Shown: piece by piece, positions 18,231 through 27,456 of the stretch | Layout of the letters: the number at the start of each line of letters is the position of its first letter | Numbering within the stretch: the first letter of the stretch is position 1 | Assembly: GCA_965231865.1 (NCBI GenBank) | Contig: CBDDOJ010000002.1 | Span: 1,736,001-1,800,000 of the forward strand | DNA length: 64,000 nucleotides | Source of the DNA: WTGA01 sp965231865 | GTDB taxonomy: Bacteria > Pseudomonadota > Gammaproteobacteria > Arenicellales > Poriferihabitantaceae | Direction: 5' to 3' | Notes under the pieces: model-generated | The model's database searches: none | What the model saw: the letters and a program-made list of their open reading frames with translations, nothing else | What the model was told of the DNA's origin: nothing | Position numbers and translations under genes: made by a program

Positions 18231-19247
18231 GTGAGAAATGAAGTGGAATACAACACCTACGTTATAAAACACCTGCCGCTCCAGGCGGGGGGTTCTTTCC
18301 CCAACGCGACCCTTGCCTATAAAACCTATGGAAAATTAAATGACAATGGAGACAACGTTGTGGTACTGCCGACTTTTTTCACGGGGAATCATATTCGAAA
18401 TGAAGGGTATCTGGGAGAAGGCCGCGCCCTGGATCCGAATAAATATTTCATTGTTTCCATCAACCTGTTTGGAAATGGTCTCTCTTCCTCCCCAAGCAAT
18501 ACCCCGGCCCCGTACGGCGGCTCCCGTTTTCCATCGGTCACCCTGTTTGACAACGTCCTTGCCCAGCATACGCTGTTGACTGAACTTTTCGGTGTGGAGG
18601 AGATTGCATTGGTGGCGGGTTGGTCAATGGCGGGCTGCCAGTCGTTTCAATGGGGTGCCCAGTACCCGGACATGGTGAAGAATATTTTGCCGTTTTGTGG
18701 TTCGGCAAAAACATCCATCCACAATTTTGTCTTTCTCGAAGGGGTGAAAGCAGCCCTGCAGGCGGACGAGAAATTCAACCATGGCAATTACACCTCCCCC
18801 CCGGAAAAGGGATTGAAGGCGTTTGCCCGGGTGTATGCGGGCTGGGCGTACTCCCAGACCTTCTTTCGGGAACAATGGTTTCGCAAACTGGGGTTTGACA
18901 GTGCCGAGGCAATGCTGGTGGATTGGGAAAAAGACCATCTTGAATGGGATGCGAACAACCTGCTTTGCAAATTGAAAAGCTGGCAGCTGGCGGATATCAG
19001 CGCGAATGATCTGTACGGAAATGATTTCAGGCGGGCGCTGGGTTCCATCAAGGCAAAAACCATTGTGATCCCCTGCGACAATGACCTGTATTTCACCCCC
19101 GAAGACAATGAAATCGAGGTCCGGCACATCCCCAATGCCGATCTTCGGGTTTACCGCTCCCCATGGGGGCATTGTGTAGCCTCCCCGGGCAATGACCCGG
19201 GATTTGCCAGATTCCTGGATACGGCGATTGATGACTTACTGGCATAA
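18231..19247 (+). CDS. Alpha/beta hydrolase, homoserine O-acetyltransferase (MetX) superfamily
   Basis: A 338-residue alpha/beta-hydrolase. The start TLAYKTYGKLN, the FGNGLSSSPSN region and the nucleophile elbow GWSMAG (serine near residue 131) place it in the MetX-like superfamily. It ends with the region around SPWGHCVASPGND, containing the catalytic histidine. True MetX enzymes acylate homoserine or serine. This protein lacks enough recognisable specificity residues to claim that, so it may be a hydrolase or acyltransferase of unknown substrate. The start is a GTG at 18231; a second in-frame GTG is at 18243. It lies just before the propionyl-CoA block but is separated by 244 bp. Confidence 0.8.
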   Translation: MRNEVEYNTYVIKHLPLQAGGSFPNATLAYKTYGKLNDNGDNVVVLPTFFTGNHIRNEGYLGEGRALDPNKYFIVSINLFGNGLSSSPSNTPAPYGGSRFPSVTLFDNVLAQHTLLTELFGVEEIALVAGWSMAGCQSFQWGAQYPDMVKNILPFCGSAKTSIHNFVFLEGVKAALQADEKFNHGNYTSPPEKGLKAFARVYAGWAYSQTFFREQWFRKLGFDSAEAMLVDWEKDHLEWDANNLLCKLKSWQLADISANDLYGNDFRRALGSIKAKTIVIPCDNDLYFTPEDNEIEVRHIPNADLRVYRSPWGHCVASPGNDPGFARFLDTAIDDLLA

Positions 19248-19491
19248 CCAAAGAGCATGGCCTCGGGCCTGTCCCGGTTGCCGGGTTGGCGGTCTTCCAG
19301 GCGCCTCCACCCTGACCGGGTCGCCGGCTTAACCGTGGTCAGTGGAGAATTGTGCAGTATTTGTTAAAATAACCTGACCCGAGGCCAGGTATCTGTTGAT
19401 CATGGTATCGGCTGCAGCGAAATTTCGAGTGACAGTGAAACCGGCAGGGCACGGATACAGGAGATGGGAAGCGTTTGATGTGGCAATATAA

Positions 19492-21651
19492 ATGACGATG
19501 GAAACCAATAAGACATTCGAGGAAAATCCCATTGATTCCTGGGAGAAGCTGGCAGGCAGGGAATTAAAGGGGAAACCCCTGGAAAGTGTTCACTGGCGAA
19601 CGCCGGAAGGGATCGATGTCAAACCGCTTTACACGGCCAGTGATCTTGAGAGCATTTCCCGGATTGACTCCATGCCCGGAATGCCCCCGTTTACCCGGGG
19701 GCCGAAAGCCACCATGTATGTGGGAAGACCCTGGACGATCCGGCAGTATGCCGGATTTTCCACTGCGGAAGAATCCAATGCATTCTACCGCGGGAATATC
19801 AAGGGTGGACAGACCGGCTTGTCGGTGGCCTTTGATCTTGCAACCCACCGGGGGTACGACTCTGATCATCCCCGTGTCGAAGGCGATGTGGGAAAGGCCG
19901 GGGTTGCCATTGATACGGTGGAGGACATGAAAATCCTGTTTCACCGGATCCCGCTTGACAGGATGTCGGTATCCATGACCATGAATGGAGCGGTGGTCCC
20001 GGTCATGGCCATGTTTATCGTGGCCGCGCAGGAGCAGGGGGTGGCCCGGTCGGAGTTGGCCGGGACACTGCAGAATGACATCCTGAAGGAGTTTATGGTC
20101 CGGAACACCTATATCTATCCCCCGGCACCCTCCATGCGGATCGTCTCGGACATCATTGCCTATACGGCAGAACACATGCCGAAGTTCAACCCAATCTCCA
20201 TATCCGGTTACCACATGCAGGAAGCCGGTGCCACCATTGTCCAGGAGCTGGCCTATACCCTGGCGGATGGGGTCGAATATGTTCGTACCGCAATTTCCAG
20301 CGGTCTTGAAGTCGATAAATTTGCTCCTCGACTGTCGTTTTTCTTTGGGATTGGCATGAATTTCTTTATGGAGGTGGCGAAATTGCGTGCCGCCCGGTCG
20401 CTGTGGTCCGACCTGATGGTAGAATTTTTCTCCCCCCGGGACCCCAGGTCCCGGGTCCTGCGCACCCACTGCCAGACCTCCGGGGTGAGTCTGACCAGTC
20501 GTGACCCCTACAACAATGTGATCCGGACCACCATCGAGGCCATGGCGGCTGTTCTGGGGGGGACGCAGTCCCTGCACACCAATTCGTTTGATGAAGCCCT
20601 GGCGTTGCCAACGGAAAATTCCGCACGGATTGCCCGAAATACGCAGCTGATCCTGAAGCATGAAACCGGGATTCCCCATGTGGTGGACCCCCTGGCCGGG
20701 TCTTATTATGTCGAAAGCCTGACCAGGAGCCTGGTCATCGAAGCAAGAAAGCTGATTGATGAAGTGGAGGAAATGGGGGGCATGACCAGGGCCGTCGAAG
20801 CCGGGTTACCAAAACTGCGGATTGAAGAAGCCTCGGTGCGCCGCCAGGCACGGGTCGACCGGGGGGAGGAAATTGTGGTGGGCGTCAACCGCTTTCAACC
20901 GGAACATGAAGACGAGATCGATATCCTGGTGGTGGACAACCACGCTGTCCGGGAGTCCCAGATCAAGCGCTTGACCGGGGTGAGACTCCGGCGGGATGGT
21001 GCCGCAGTCAGTTTGGCATTGGATGCATTGAGCCGTGCCGCCGAAAGTGATTCGGAAAACCTGCTTGAGGCGGCGGTCAAGGCAGCCCGTGCCCGCGCCA
21101 GTGTCGGGGAAATTTCGGATGCGCTGGAGAAGGTTTATGGCCGGCATCGAGCAGAAATCCGATCTGTGGGAGGGGTTTACAGCAGAGCCTATGAAGGAGA
21201 TGCGGATTTTCAAATGTTACTGAAGAAAGTAGAGCAACTGGCCGGGAAAATCGGTCGGCAACCGAGAATGCTGGTTGTAAAACTGGGGCAGGATGGCCAC
21301 GACCGGGGCGCAAAAACCATTGCGACTGCATTTGCCGACATGGGGTTCGATGTCGACATTGGCGCGCTGTTCCAGACCCCCGTGGAGGCCGTAAACCAGG
21401 CCATAGAAAACGATGTCCATGTCATCGGCATATCGTCCCAGGCCGCGGGACATCGAACCCTGGTGCCGGCCGTCATGCAGGCATTGCAGGACGCCGGCGT
21501 GGAGGACATTGTCGTCATTTGTGGTGGTGTCATTCCCTCCAGGGACTATGATATGTTGTACCAGGCCGGTGTTTCTGCGATATTTGGTCCGGGTACGAAT
21601 ATTCCCGATGCGGCCAATGAGATCCTGGACCTGCTGAGAAAAACACATTAG
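19492..21651 (+). CDS. scpA: Methylmalonyl-CoA mutase
   Basis: An adenosylcobalamin enzyme that interconverts (R)-methylmalonyl-CoA and succinyl-CoA, the last step of propionate assimilation. The 719-residue single-chain form holds the catalytic barrel (YVGRPWTIRQYAGFSTAEESN near 80-100, GLSVAFDLATHRGYDSDHP near 110). It also has the C-terminal B12-binding domain with GQDGHDRG (histidine ligand of cobalt) near 605. Full length for an alpha-type or homodimeric mutase. Two in-frame ATGs occur at 19492 and 19498. No cobalamin riboswitch is seen upstream. It leads a co-directional set with pccB, pccA, meaB and the epimerase. Confidence 0.95.
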   Translation: MTMETNKTFEENPIDSWEKLAGRELKGKPLESVHWRTPEGIDVKPLYTASDLESISRIDSMPGMPPFTRGPKATMYVGRPWTIRQYAGFSTAEESNAFYRGNIKGGQTGLSVAFDLATHRGYDSDHPRVEGDVGKAGVAIDTVEDMKILFHRIPLDRMSVSMTMNGAVVPVMAMFIVAAQEQGVARSELAGTLQNDILKEFMVRNTYIYPPAPSMRIVSDIIAYTAEHMPKFNPISISGYHMQEAGATIVQELAYTLADGVEYVRTAISSGLEVDKFAPRLSFFFGIGMNFFMEVAKLRAARSLWSDLMVEFFSPRDPRSRVLRTHCQTSGVSLTSRDPYNNVIRTTIEAMAAVLGGTQSLHTNSFDEALALPTENSARIARNTQLILKHETGIPHVVDPLAGSYYVESLTRSLVIEARKLIDEVEEMGGMTRAVEAGLPKLRIEEASVRRQARVDRGEEIVVGVNRFQPEHEDEIDILVVDNHAVRESQIKRLTGVRLRRDGAAVSLALDALSRAAESDSENLLEAAVKAARARASVGEISDALEKVYGRHRAEIRSVGGVYSRAYEGDADFQMLLKKVEQLAGKIGRQPRMLVVKLGQDGHDRGAKTIATAFADMGFDVDIGALFQTPVEAVNQAIENDVHVIGISSQAAGHRTLVPAVMQALQDAGVEDIVVICGGVIPSRDYDMLYQAGVSAIFGPGTNIPDAANEILDLLRKTH

Positions 21652-21722
21652 TACGCCCGGCACGATGGCCCGCGATCGCCCCATGCCCGGATTATTCACT
21701 TTGTCAACTCCCCACAGACCCC

Positions 21723-23255
21723 ATGCGTGAAATACTGGAACAACTTGAAAAGAAACGTGAACTGGCCAAGCAGGGCGGTGGGCCAAAGCGCATCCGGGCC
21801 CAGCATGCAAAGGGTAAATTGACGGCCAGAGAAAGAATCGACGTCCTGCTGGATGAAGGAAGTTTTGAGGAATGGGATATTTTTGTCGAACATCGGTGTA
21901 CGGATTTCGGCATGCAGGACAAGGCTATTCCGGGGGATGGCGTCGTCATCGGGTATGGCACCATCAACGGCCGTCTGGTGTTCATCTACAGCCAGGATTT
22001 CACCGTTTTTGGGGGATCACTGTCTGAAACCCATGCGGAAAAAATCTGCAAGGTGATGGATCATGCCATGAGAATCGGTGCCCCGGTGATCGGTATCAAC
22101 GATTCCGGAGGGGCGAGAATTCAGGAAGGTGTGGCATCCCTCGGGGGGTATGCAGAAGTATTCCAGCGAAATGTCCTGGCCTCCGGGGTCATTCCCCAGA
22201 TTTCCCTGGTGATGGGGCCCTGTGCAGGTGGGGCGGTTTATTCCCCCGCGATTACAGATTTTATATTTATGGTTGAGGACAGCTCCTATATGTTCGTCAC
22301 CGGGCCGGATGTGGTGAAGACGGTCACCCATGAGGAGGTGTCCGCAGAGGACCTTGGTGGCTCAGCCACCCATACCCGCCGGTCCGGAGTGGCGGACCTG
22401 TCCTTTGAAAATGAAATCCAGACGTTGTTGATGACCCGGCGATTTTTCAACTTTTTGCCTTCCAACAATCGCGATGGGGTTCCCCACCGTGAAACCGCGG
22501 ATTCACAGGACCGTGCGGAACCATCCCTGGACACCCTGGTCCCCGACAATCCCAACCTGCCTTATGACATCAAGGAGCTCATCGTGAAGGTGGTGGATGA
22601 AGGCGATTTCTTTGAACTGCAAGCCAGCTACGCCAGGAATATCGTGATTGGATTTGGCAGGATGGAAGGAAAAACCGTCGGGTTTGTCGCAAACCAGCCC
22701 ATGGTCCTGGCGGGATGCCTGGATATCAGTGCCTCGATAAAAGGCGCACGGTTTGTCCGTTTTTGTGATGCCTTCAGTATTCCCATTGTAACGTTCGTGG
22801 ATGTGCCGGGGTTCATGCCGGGCACTGCCCAGGAGTATGGAGGGATCATTACCCACGGCGCCAAGCTGCTGTATGCCTATGCAGAGTGTACCGCACCCAA
22901 GGTCACCCTCATCACACGCAAGGCCTATGGAGGGGCCTATGATGTCATGGCATCCAAGCACCTGCGTGGCGATGTCAATTTCGCCTGGCCCAGTGCTGAG
23001 ATTGCGGTAATGGGACCGAAGGGGGCCGTGGAAATCATATTCCGGGAAGAAGCCCAGGACCCCCGGAAACTCGAGGAGCGCGCGGAAGAATACAGAAGGA
23101 AATTTGCCAACCCGTTTGTGGCCGGGCGCAGGGGGTTCATTGATGATGTCATCTTCCCCCGAAACACGCGCAAACGGGTCTGCCGGTCCCTGGCGATGCT
23201 GGAGAAGAAAAAACTGCAGAATCCCTGGAAGAAACACGGCAATATCCCGCTGTAA
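21723..23255 (+). CDS. pccB: Propionyl-CoA carboxylase, carboxyltransferase (beta) subunit
   Basis: The carboxyltransferase half of a biotin-dependent acyl-CoA carboxylase. It moves CO2 from carboxybiotin to propionyl-CoA to give (S)-methylmalonyl-CoA. The 510 residues match PccB. Typical stretches are GARIQEGVASLGGYAEVF near 125, GPCAGGAVYSPAITDF near 160 (first oxyanion hole) and the second crotonase-like half with VPGFMPGTAQEYGGIITHGAK near 365. Propionyl-CoA specificity follows from the surrounding mutase, epimerase and MeaB genes. The alpha subunit starts 21 bases downstream. Confidence 0.94.
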   Translation: MREILEQLEKKRELAKQGGGPKRIRAQHAKGKLTARERIDVLLDEGSFEEWDIFVEHRCTDFGMQDKAIPGDGVVIGYGTINGRLVFIYSQDFTVFGGSLSETHAEKICKVMDHAMRIGAPVIGINDSGGARIQEGVASLGGYAEVFQRNVLASGVIPQISLVMGPCAGGAVYSPAITDFIFMVEDSSYMFVTGPDVVKTVTHEEVSAEDLGGSATHTRRSGVADLSFENEIQTLLMTRRFFNFLPSNNRDGVPHRETADSQDRAEPSLDTLVPDNPNLPYDIKELIVKVVDEGDFFELQASYARNIVIGFGRMEGKTVGFVANQPMVLAGCLDISASIKGARFVRFCDAFSIPIVTFVDVPGFMPGTAQEYGGIITHGAKLLYAYAECTAPKVTLITRKAYGGAYDVMASKHLRGDVNFAWPSAEIAVMGPKGAVEIIFREEAQDPRKLEERAEEYRRKFANPFVAGRRGFIDDVIFPRNTRKRVCRSLAMLEKKKLQNPWKKHGNIPL

Positions 23256-23276
23256 TCACGCGCCTGGCTTTTCACT

Positions 23277-25277
23277 GTGTTCAAGAAAATTCTTATCGCC
23301 AACCGGGGGGAAATTGCATGCCGGGTAATCAGGACCGCCAGGAAAATGGGCATCCGTTCCGTTGCGGTGTATTCGGAAGCCGATCGAAATGCCAGACATG
23401 TCCGGGAGGCGGACGAAGCGGTCTGCATCGGGCCGGCCCCTGCGGCTGAAAGTTACCTGCTGGGCCACCGGATCATTCAGGTCTGCAGGGAAACCCATGC
23501 CGAAGCCGTACATCCCGGCTACGGGTTTCTTTCAGAAAATCCTGGATTTGCGCGGCATCTGGAAAAGTCAGGCATCACTTTTATCGGTCCAGGCACGCAT
23601 GCCCTGGAAGTGATGGGAGACAAGATTGCCTCCAAGAAGCTGGCGGCAGAAGCCGGCGTGAATACCATCCCCGGGTATACCGGCGTGGTGCCCGACGCGA
23701 AGGCTGCGGTAGAAATTTCAAACGAAATCGGCTATCCGGTCATGATCAAGGCCAGTGCGGGGGGAGGCGGCAAGGGCATGCGTATTGCCAGGGATGACGG
23801 GGAGTGCAGGCAGGGTTTTCACCGGGCCACCAGTGAAGCGGAATCCAGCTTTGGGGATAGCCGGGTATTTATTGAACGGTATGTGGACAGTCCCCGGCAC
23901 ATCGAGATCCAGATCATCGCGGATCATCACGGTGATGTGGTTGCCCTGAACGAACGTGAGTGCTCCATCCAGCGCCGGCATCAAAAAATAATCGAGGAGG
24001 CCCCGTCGGTCTTTATTGATCCCGAAACGAGAAAAGCGATGAGCGGGCAGGCCGTGGCCCTGGCCAGGGCCACGGACTACCGGTCCGTGGGCACGGTTGA
24101 ATTCATTGTCGATGCAGACCGGAATTTCTATTTTCTTGAAATGAATACACGCCTGCAGGTGGAGCATCCGGTCACCGAGATGATCACCGGGCTGGACCTG
24201 GTGGAGTTGATGATCCGGGTTGCCAACAATGAAAGGTTGCCTGTAAAACAGCAGGATGTGGGGATCAACGGCTGGGCAATCGAGTCCAGGGTGTATGCCG
24301 AGAATCCTTTCCGGGAATTCCTGCCTTCTACCGGCCGGGTGACGAAATACCAGCCACCGGAAGAGAATGAATGGGTTCGGGTCGATACCGGTGTGGACGA
24401 AGGCACCACCATTTCCATGTTCTATGATCCCATGATCGCAAAGCTGGTGACCTGGGGAGAGTCCCGGGAGCAGGCAGTCAAGCGGATGCAGCACGCATTG
24501 GATCAGTATGTTGTCCGCGGGGTGGAAACCAACCTGCCGTTCGTGAGTGCCATTATGGCGCATCCTCGGTTTCAGGCCGGTGAACTTACCACCAATTTCA
24601 TTCCGGAAGAATACGCCGATGGATTTTCGGCCATGGAGGTCCAGGAGCCGTTGCTGACCCGGGTCATCTGTATTCTCACTTCCATCCATTACCGGCTAAC
24701 CTGCCGCGCGGCCACCATTTCCTGCCAGGTGCCGGGGTATTCGAGAAATGTGGAGACGAACTGGTGTGTCGTGATGGGAGGCGGGCAGTACGAAACCGCC
24801 ATCCGTGGCCGGGATGGCCGGTGGAAGGTGGAATACCGGGGGACCACCTACATCGTCCAGGATCAATGGCAACCCATCGAAACCATCTATTCCGGCACGG
24901 TGAATGGTGACCCGTTGTATTTTCAAATCGAGAAAAAAGGGTATGGTTATGAAGTGGGGGTTTCGGGAAACCGGACAGTCGTGTATGTGCTTGACCGCAG
25001 GACTGCCCGGCTGAACAGTCAAATGCCGGTCAAAGTGCAGCCGGACATGTCCCGCTACCTGCTTTCCCCCATGCCTGGACTGCTGGTCTCCCTGCTGGTC
25101 TCACCGGGCCAGTCGGTAAAGGCCGGAGAGGAGCTGGCGGTGATTGAGGCGATGAAAATGGAAAACACGTTAAAAGCTGACCAGGATTGTGTTGTAGCGA
25201 CTATTCTGGCAGAACCCGGTGCGACCCTGGAGGTCGATCAACCCGTTGTTGAATTTGAGCCTGCCGGGGAAGATTGA
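23277..25277 (+). CDS. pccA: Propionyl-CoA carboxylase, biotin carboxylase/carrier (alpha) subunit
   Basis: This 666-residue subunit carboxylates biotin with ATP and bicarbonate and carries the biotin. The biotin-carboxylase domain begins MFKKILIANRGEIACRVIRTA, with the glycine-rich ATP loop KASAGGGGKGMR near 160 and the EMNTRLQVEHPVTE motif near 290. A middle linker region follows, and the C-terminal biotinyl domain has the lysine in EAMKMEN near 625. The start codon is GTG at 23277. The neighbours pccB and meaB make the methylmalonyl pathway the obvious role; some relatives act on other short acyl-CoAs. Confidence 0.94.
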   Translation: MFKKILIANRGEIACRVIRTARKMGIRSVAVYSEADRNARHVREADEAVCIGPAPAAESYLLGHRIIQVCRETHAEAVHPGYGFLSENPGFARHLEKSGITFIGPGTHALEVMGDKIASKKLAAEAGVNTIPGYTGVVPDAKAAVEISNEIGYPVMIKASAGGGGKGMRIARDDGECRQGFHRATSEAESSFGDSRVFIERYVDSPRHIEIQIIADHHGDVVALNERECSIQRRHQKIIEEAPSVFIDPETRKAMSGQAVALARATDYRSVGTVEFIVDADRNFYFLEMNTRLQVEHPVTEMITGLDLVELMIRVANNERLPVKQQDVGINGWAIESRVYAENPFREFLPSTGRVTKYQPPEENEWVRVDTGVDEGTTISMFYDPMIAKLVTWGESREQAVKRMQHALDQYVVRGVETNLPFVSAIMAHPRFQAGELTTNFIPEEYADGFSAMEVQEPLLTRVICILTSIHYRLTCRAATISCQVPGYSRNVETNWCVVMGGGQYETAIRGRDGRWKVEYRGTTYIVQDQWQPIETIYSGTVNGDPLYFQIEKKGYGYEVGVSGNRTVVYVLDRRTARLNSQMPVKVQPDMSRYLLSPMPGLLVSLLVSPGQSVKAGEELAVIEAMKMENTLKADQDCVVATILAEPGATLEVDQPVVEFEPAGED

Positions 25278-25316
25278 AATATCCTGGAAACCACATGGTC
25301 TGGTCATAAATCGGGG

Positions 25317-26297
25317 ATGATCGATACCAAGGAGTTATGCAGGGGTGATCGACGGGTATTGGCCCGTGCGATCACATTGCTTGAATCGAAGCGCCGGGAT
25401 GACCAGGACCGGGCATCGGAGTTGGTGCAGCGCCTGCTTCCCCATAGCGGTAATTCCATCAGGATCGGTCTGACCGGCGTTCCTGGCGCGGGCAAATCAT
25501 CGCTCATTGAGGTGTTGGGCAACCACGTGATCGAGAGAGGGCATCGAATTGCGGTGCTTGCAGTGGATTCCAGCTCATCCATCAGCGGAGGGTCCATTCT
25601 TGGCGACAAGACGAGAATGGAAACACTTGCCACCAACCCAAACGCGTTTATTCGGCCCACTCCGGCGGGAAGCACTTTGGGCGGAGTGGCCAGACATACC
25701 CGGGAGTCCATTGTCCTGTGTGAGGCCGCAGGCTTTGATGTCATCATCGTTGAAACCGTGGGAGTCGGGCAGTCTGAAACCCTGGTCAGTGAAATGACCG
25801 ACATGTTCCTGCTGCTGTTGATTCCGGGTGGCGGAGACGAGCTCCAGGGAATCAAACGGGGAATTATGGAGATCGCGGACATGGTGGTGGTCAACAAGGC
25901 GGATGGAGACCTGGTATCCCACGCACACCGGACCGCAGCGGATGCCCGGCAGGCACTGCATCTGATGAAACCGCGGCATTCCAATTGGCAGGTCCCGGTG
26001 CTGACCGCCTCTGCCAGGGAGCAGGTCAACGTGAAGGAAATATGGAACAAAATTGAAAAGTACCGGAGGGTATTCCGGGAATCCGGTGAACTGGATTTGC
26101 AGAGAAACCACCAGGCGCTGAACTGGCTGTGGATGGAGGCCAGTGAATTGCTGTTGATGGCATTGAAGGAAAACAGGGAAGCGCGGGAGTGGATAGACCA
26201 GGTAGAGGCCCAGGTGCGAAATGGCCAGGTGCCCCCTTCAGGCGCAGCGAGAAGACTGGTGTCTGCATTTTTGGAAAGCAAGGGACGGGATGGATGA
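25317..26297 (+). CDS. meaB: Methylmalonyl-CoA mutase chaperone GTPase MeaB
   Basis: A G3E-family P-loop GTPase that loads and protects the B12 cofactor of methylmalonyl-CoA mutase. The 326 residues show Walker A GVPGAGKSS near 60, the VDSSS stretch near 85, the switch/Walker B region VIIVETVGVGQSE near 145 and a VVVNKADGD specificity motif near 198. Start ATG at 25317. The gene lies between the carboxylase and the epimerase, the normal company of MeaB, and ends 10 bases before the epimerase start. Confidence 0.95.
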   Translation: MIDTKELCRGDRRVLARAITLLESKRRDDQDRASELVQRLLPHSGNSIRIGLTGVPGAGKSSLIEVLGNHVIERGHRIAVLAVDSSSSISGGSILGDKTRMETLATNPNAFIRPTPAGSTLGGVARHTRESIVLCEAAGFDVIIVETVGVGQSETLVSEMTDMFLLLLIPGGGDELQGIKRGIMEIADMVVVNKADGDLVSHAHRTAADARQALHLMKPRHSNWQVPVLTASAREQVNVKEIWNKIEKYRRVFRESGELDLQRNHQALNWLWMEASELLLMALKENREAREWIDQVEAQVRNGQVPPSGAARRLVSAFLESKGRDG

Positions 26298-26307
26298 GGG
26301 TGCAGCG

Positions 26308-26712
26308 ATGATTGGACGGTTGAATCATGTTGCGGTGGTTGTTCCGGACCTGGATGTGGCGGCGCAGTTGTACCGATGCGAGTTGGGTGCCCGGGTATCG
26401 GACAAGGTTGATTTGCCGGAGCATGGCGTGACCACCGTGTTTGTTCACCTGGACAATACCAAAATTGAACTGCTGCACCCGCTGGGAGAGAATTCCCCGG
26501 TTCGCCGGTTTCTTGATAAAAATCCCGACGGCGGCGTGCATCATCTGTGTTACGAAGTGGAGGATATCCGGGAATCATCTCGTAGACTTGAACAGATGGG
26601 AATGCGGATACTGGGCGATGGCAGGCCCCGCATCGGTGCCCATGGAAAACCGGTTCTCTTTCTCCATCCCAAGGATACCCTGGGCGTGCTGATTGAATTG
26701 GAACAGGTGTAG
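26308..26712 (+). CDS. mce: Methylmalonyl-CoA epimerase
   Basis: A small VOC-fold metalloenzyme of 134 residues. It converts (S)- to (R)-methylmalonyl-CoA and so links the carboxylase to the mutase. The start ATG at 26308 gives MIGRLNHVAVVVPDL, with the first metal histidine in LNHVAVVV. Further family features are a second metal residue in VHHLCYEV near 84 and the C-terminal HPKDTLGVLIEL with the last glutamate ligand. A GAGGG ribosome site lies eight bases upstream. An in-frame ATG at 26290 would overlap meaB and is less likely. Confidence 0.93.
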   Translation: MIGRLNHVAVVVPDLDVAAQLYRCELGARVSDKVDLPEHGVTTVFVHLDNTKIELLHPLGENSPVRRFLDKNPDGGVHHLCYEVEDIRESSRRLEQMGMRILGDGRPRIGAHGKPVLFLHPKDTLGVLIELEQV

Positions 26713-26730
26713 AATGGCCGGTGAAAGGGG

Positions 26731-27453
26731 ATGAAAGACGATCTGTTTACGCACACAAAACACCCGCTGGGAAATTTTCGTTTTGATGAAAAAGTAGTTC
26801 GGGTTTTCCCGGACATGATCCGCAGGTCGGTTCCGGGCTATCAGACGGTGGTTGAACTGATCGGTTCCACCGCACAACACTATGCCCAGCCGGGCACCCG
26901 TGTGTACGATCTGGGCTGTTCCCTTGGCGCGTGCACCCTGTCCATGCATTCCCGGATTGGTGATTCCTCTGTGAAGTATGTCGCCCTGGACAATTCCAGC
27001 GTGATGCTGGAGACCTGCAGGTCAACCCTGAAAGAGGTCATTCCCTCCGCACAGCTGGAGCTGGTCCAGGCGGATGTTGAAGAGGCTGCCATTGAAAGCG
27101 CCAGTGTGGTGGTAATGAATTTCACCCTGCAGTTTGTTGCGCCGGAACATCGGCAGAAGCTGATGGACCGGATATACCGGGGATTGTTGCCTGGAGGGGC
27201 CTTGATTCTTTCCGAGAAAGTCCGGTTCAGGGACCCGGAAGTCGACACGACCCAGGAACAGCTCCACAATCAATTCAAGAAAGCCAATGGTTACAGTGAA
27301 ATGGAAATCAGCCGAAAAAGGTCGTCCCTGGAAAAAATCATGGTTCTGGATGATGTCGGCACCCACGAAAAAAGGCTCACCCATGCAGGGTTTACGCACA
27401 TCATGCAGTGGTTTCAGAGCTTTAACTTTGTTTCCCTGCTGGCGCTGAAGTAG
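26731..27453 (+). CDS. cmoA: Carboxy-S-adenosyl-L-methionine synthase
   Basis: It makes carboxy-SAM from SAM and prephenate for modification of wobble uridine 34 in tRNA. The 240-residue class-I methyltransferase fold has YDLGCSLGACTLSM (SAM loop) near 60 and FTLQFVAPEHR near 130, both typical of CmoA. The gene starts 18 bases after the epimerase stop and is followed after three bases by cmoB, the usual pairing. It therefore sits at the tail of the propionate block, perhaps by read-through. Confidence 0.94.
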   Translation: MKDDLFTHTKHPLGNFRFDEKVVRVFPDMIRRSVPGYQTVVELIGSTAQHYAQPGTRVYDLGCSLGACTLSMHSRIGDSSVKYVALDNSSVMLETCRSTLKEVIPSAQLELVQADVEEAAIESASVVVMNFTLQFVAPEHRQKLMDRIYRGLLPGGALILSEKVRFRDPEVDTTQEQLHNQFKKANGYSEMEISRKRSSLEKIMVLDDVGTHEKRLTHAGFTHIMQWFQSFNFVSLLALK

Positions 27454-27456
27454 GAC

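Noticed and set aside
19248..19491. Cobalamin riboswitch before methylmalonyl-CoA mutase
   Set aside because: The region lacks the B12-box-like conserved core and is short; nothing foldable into that class was recognised.
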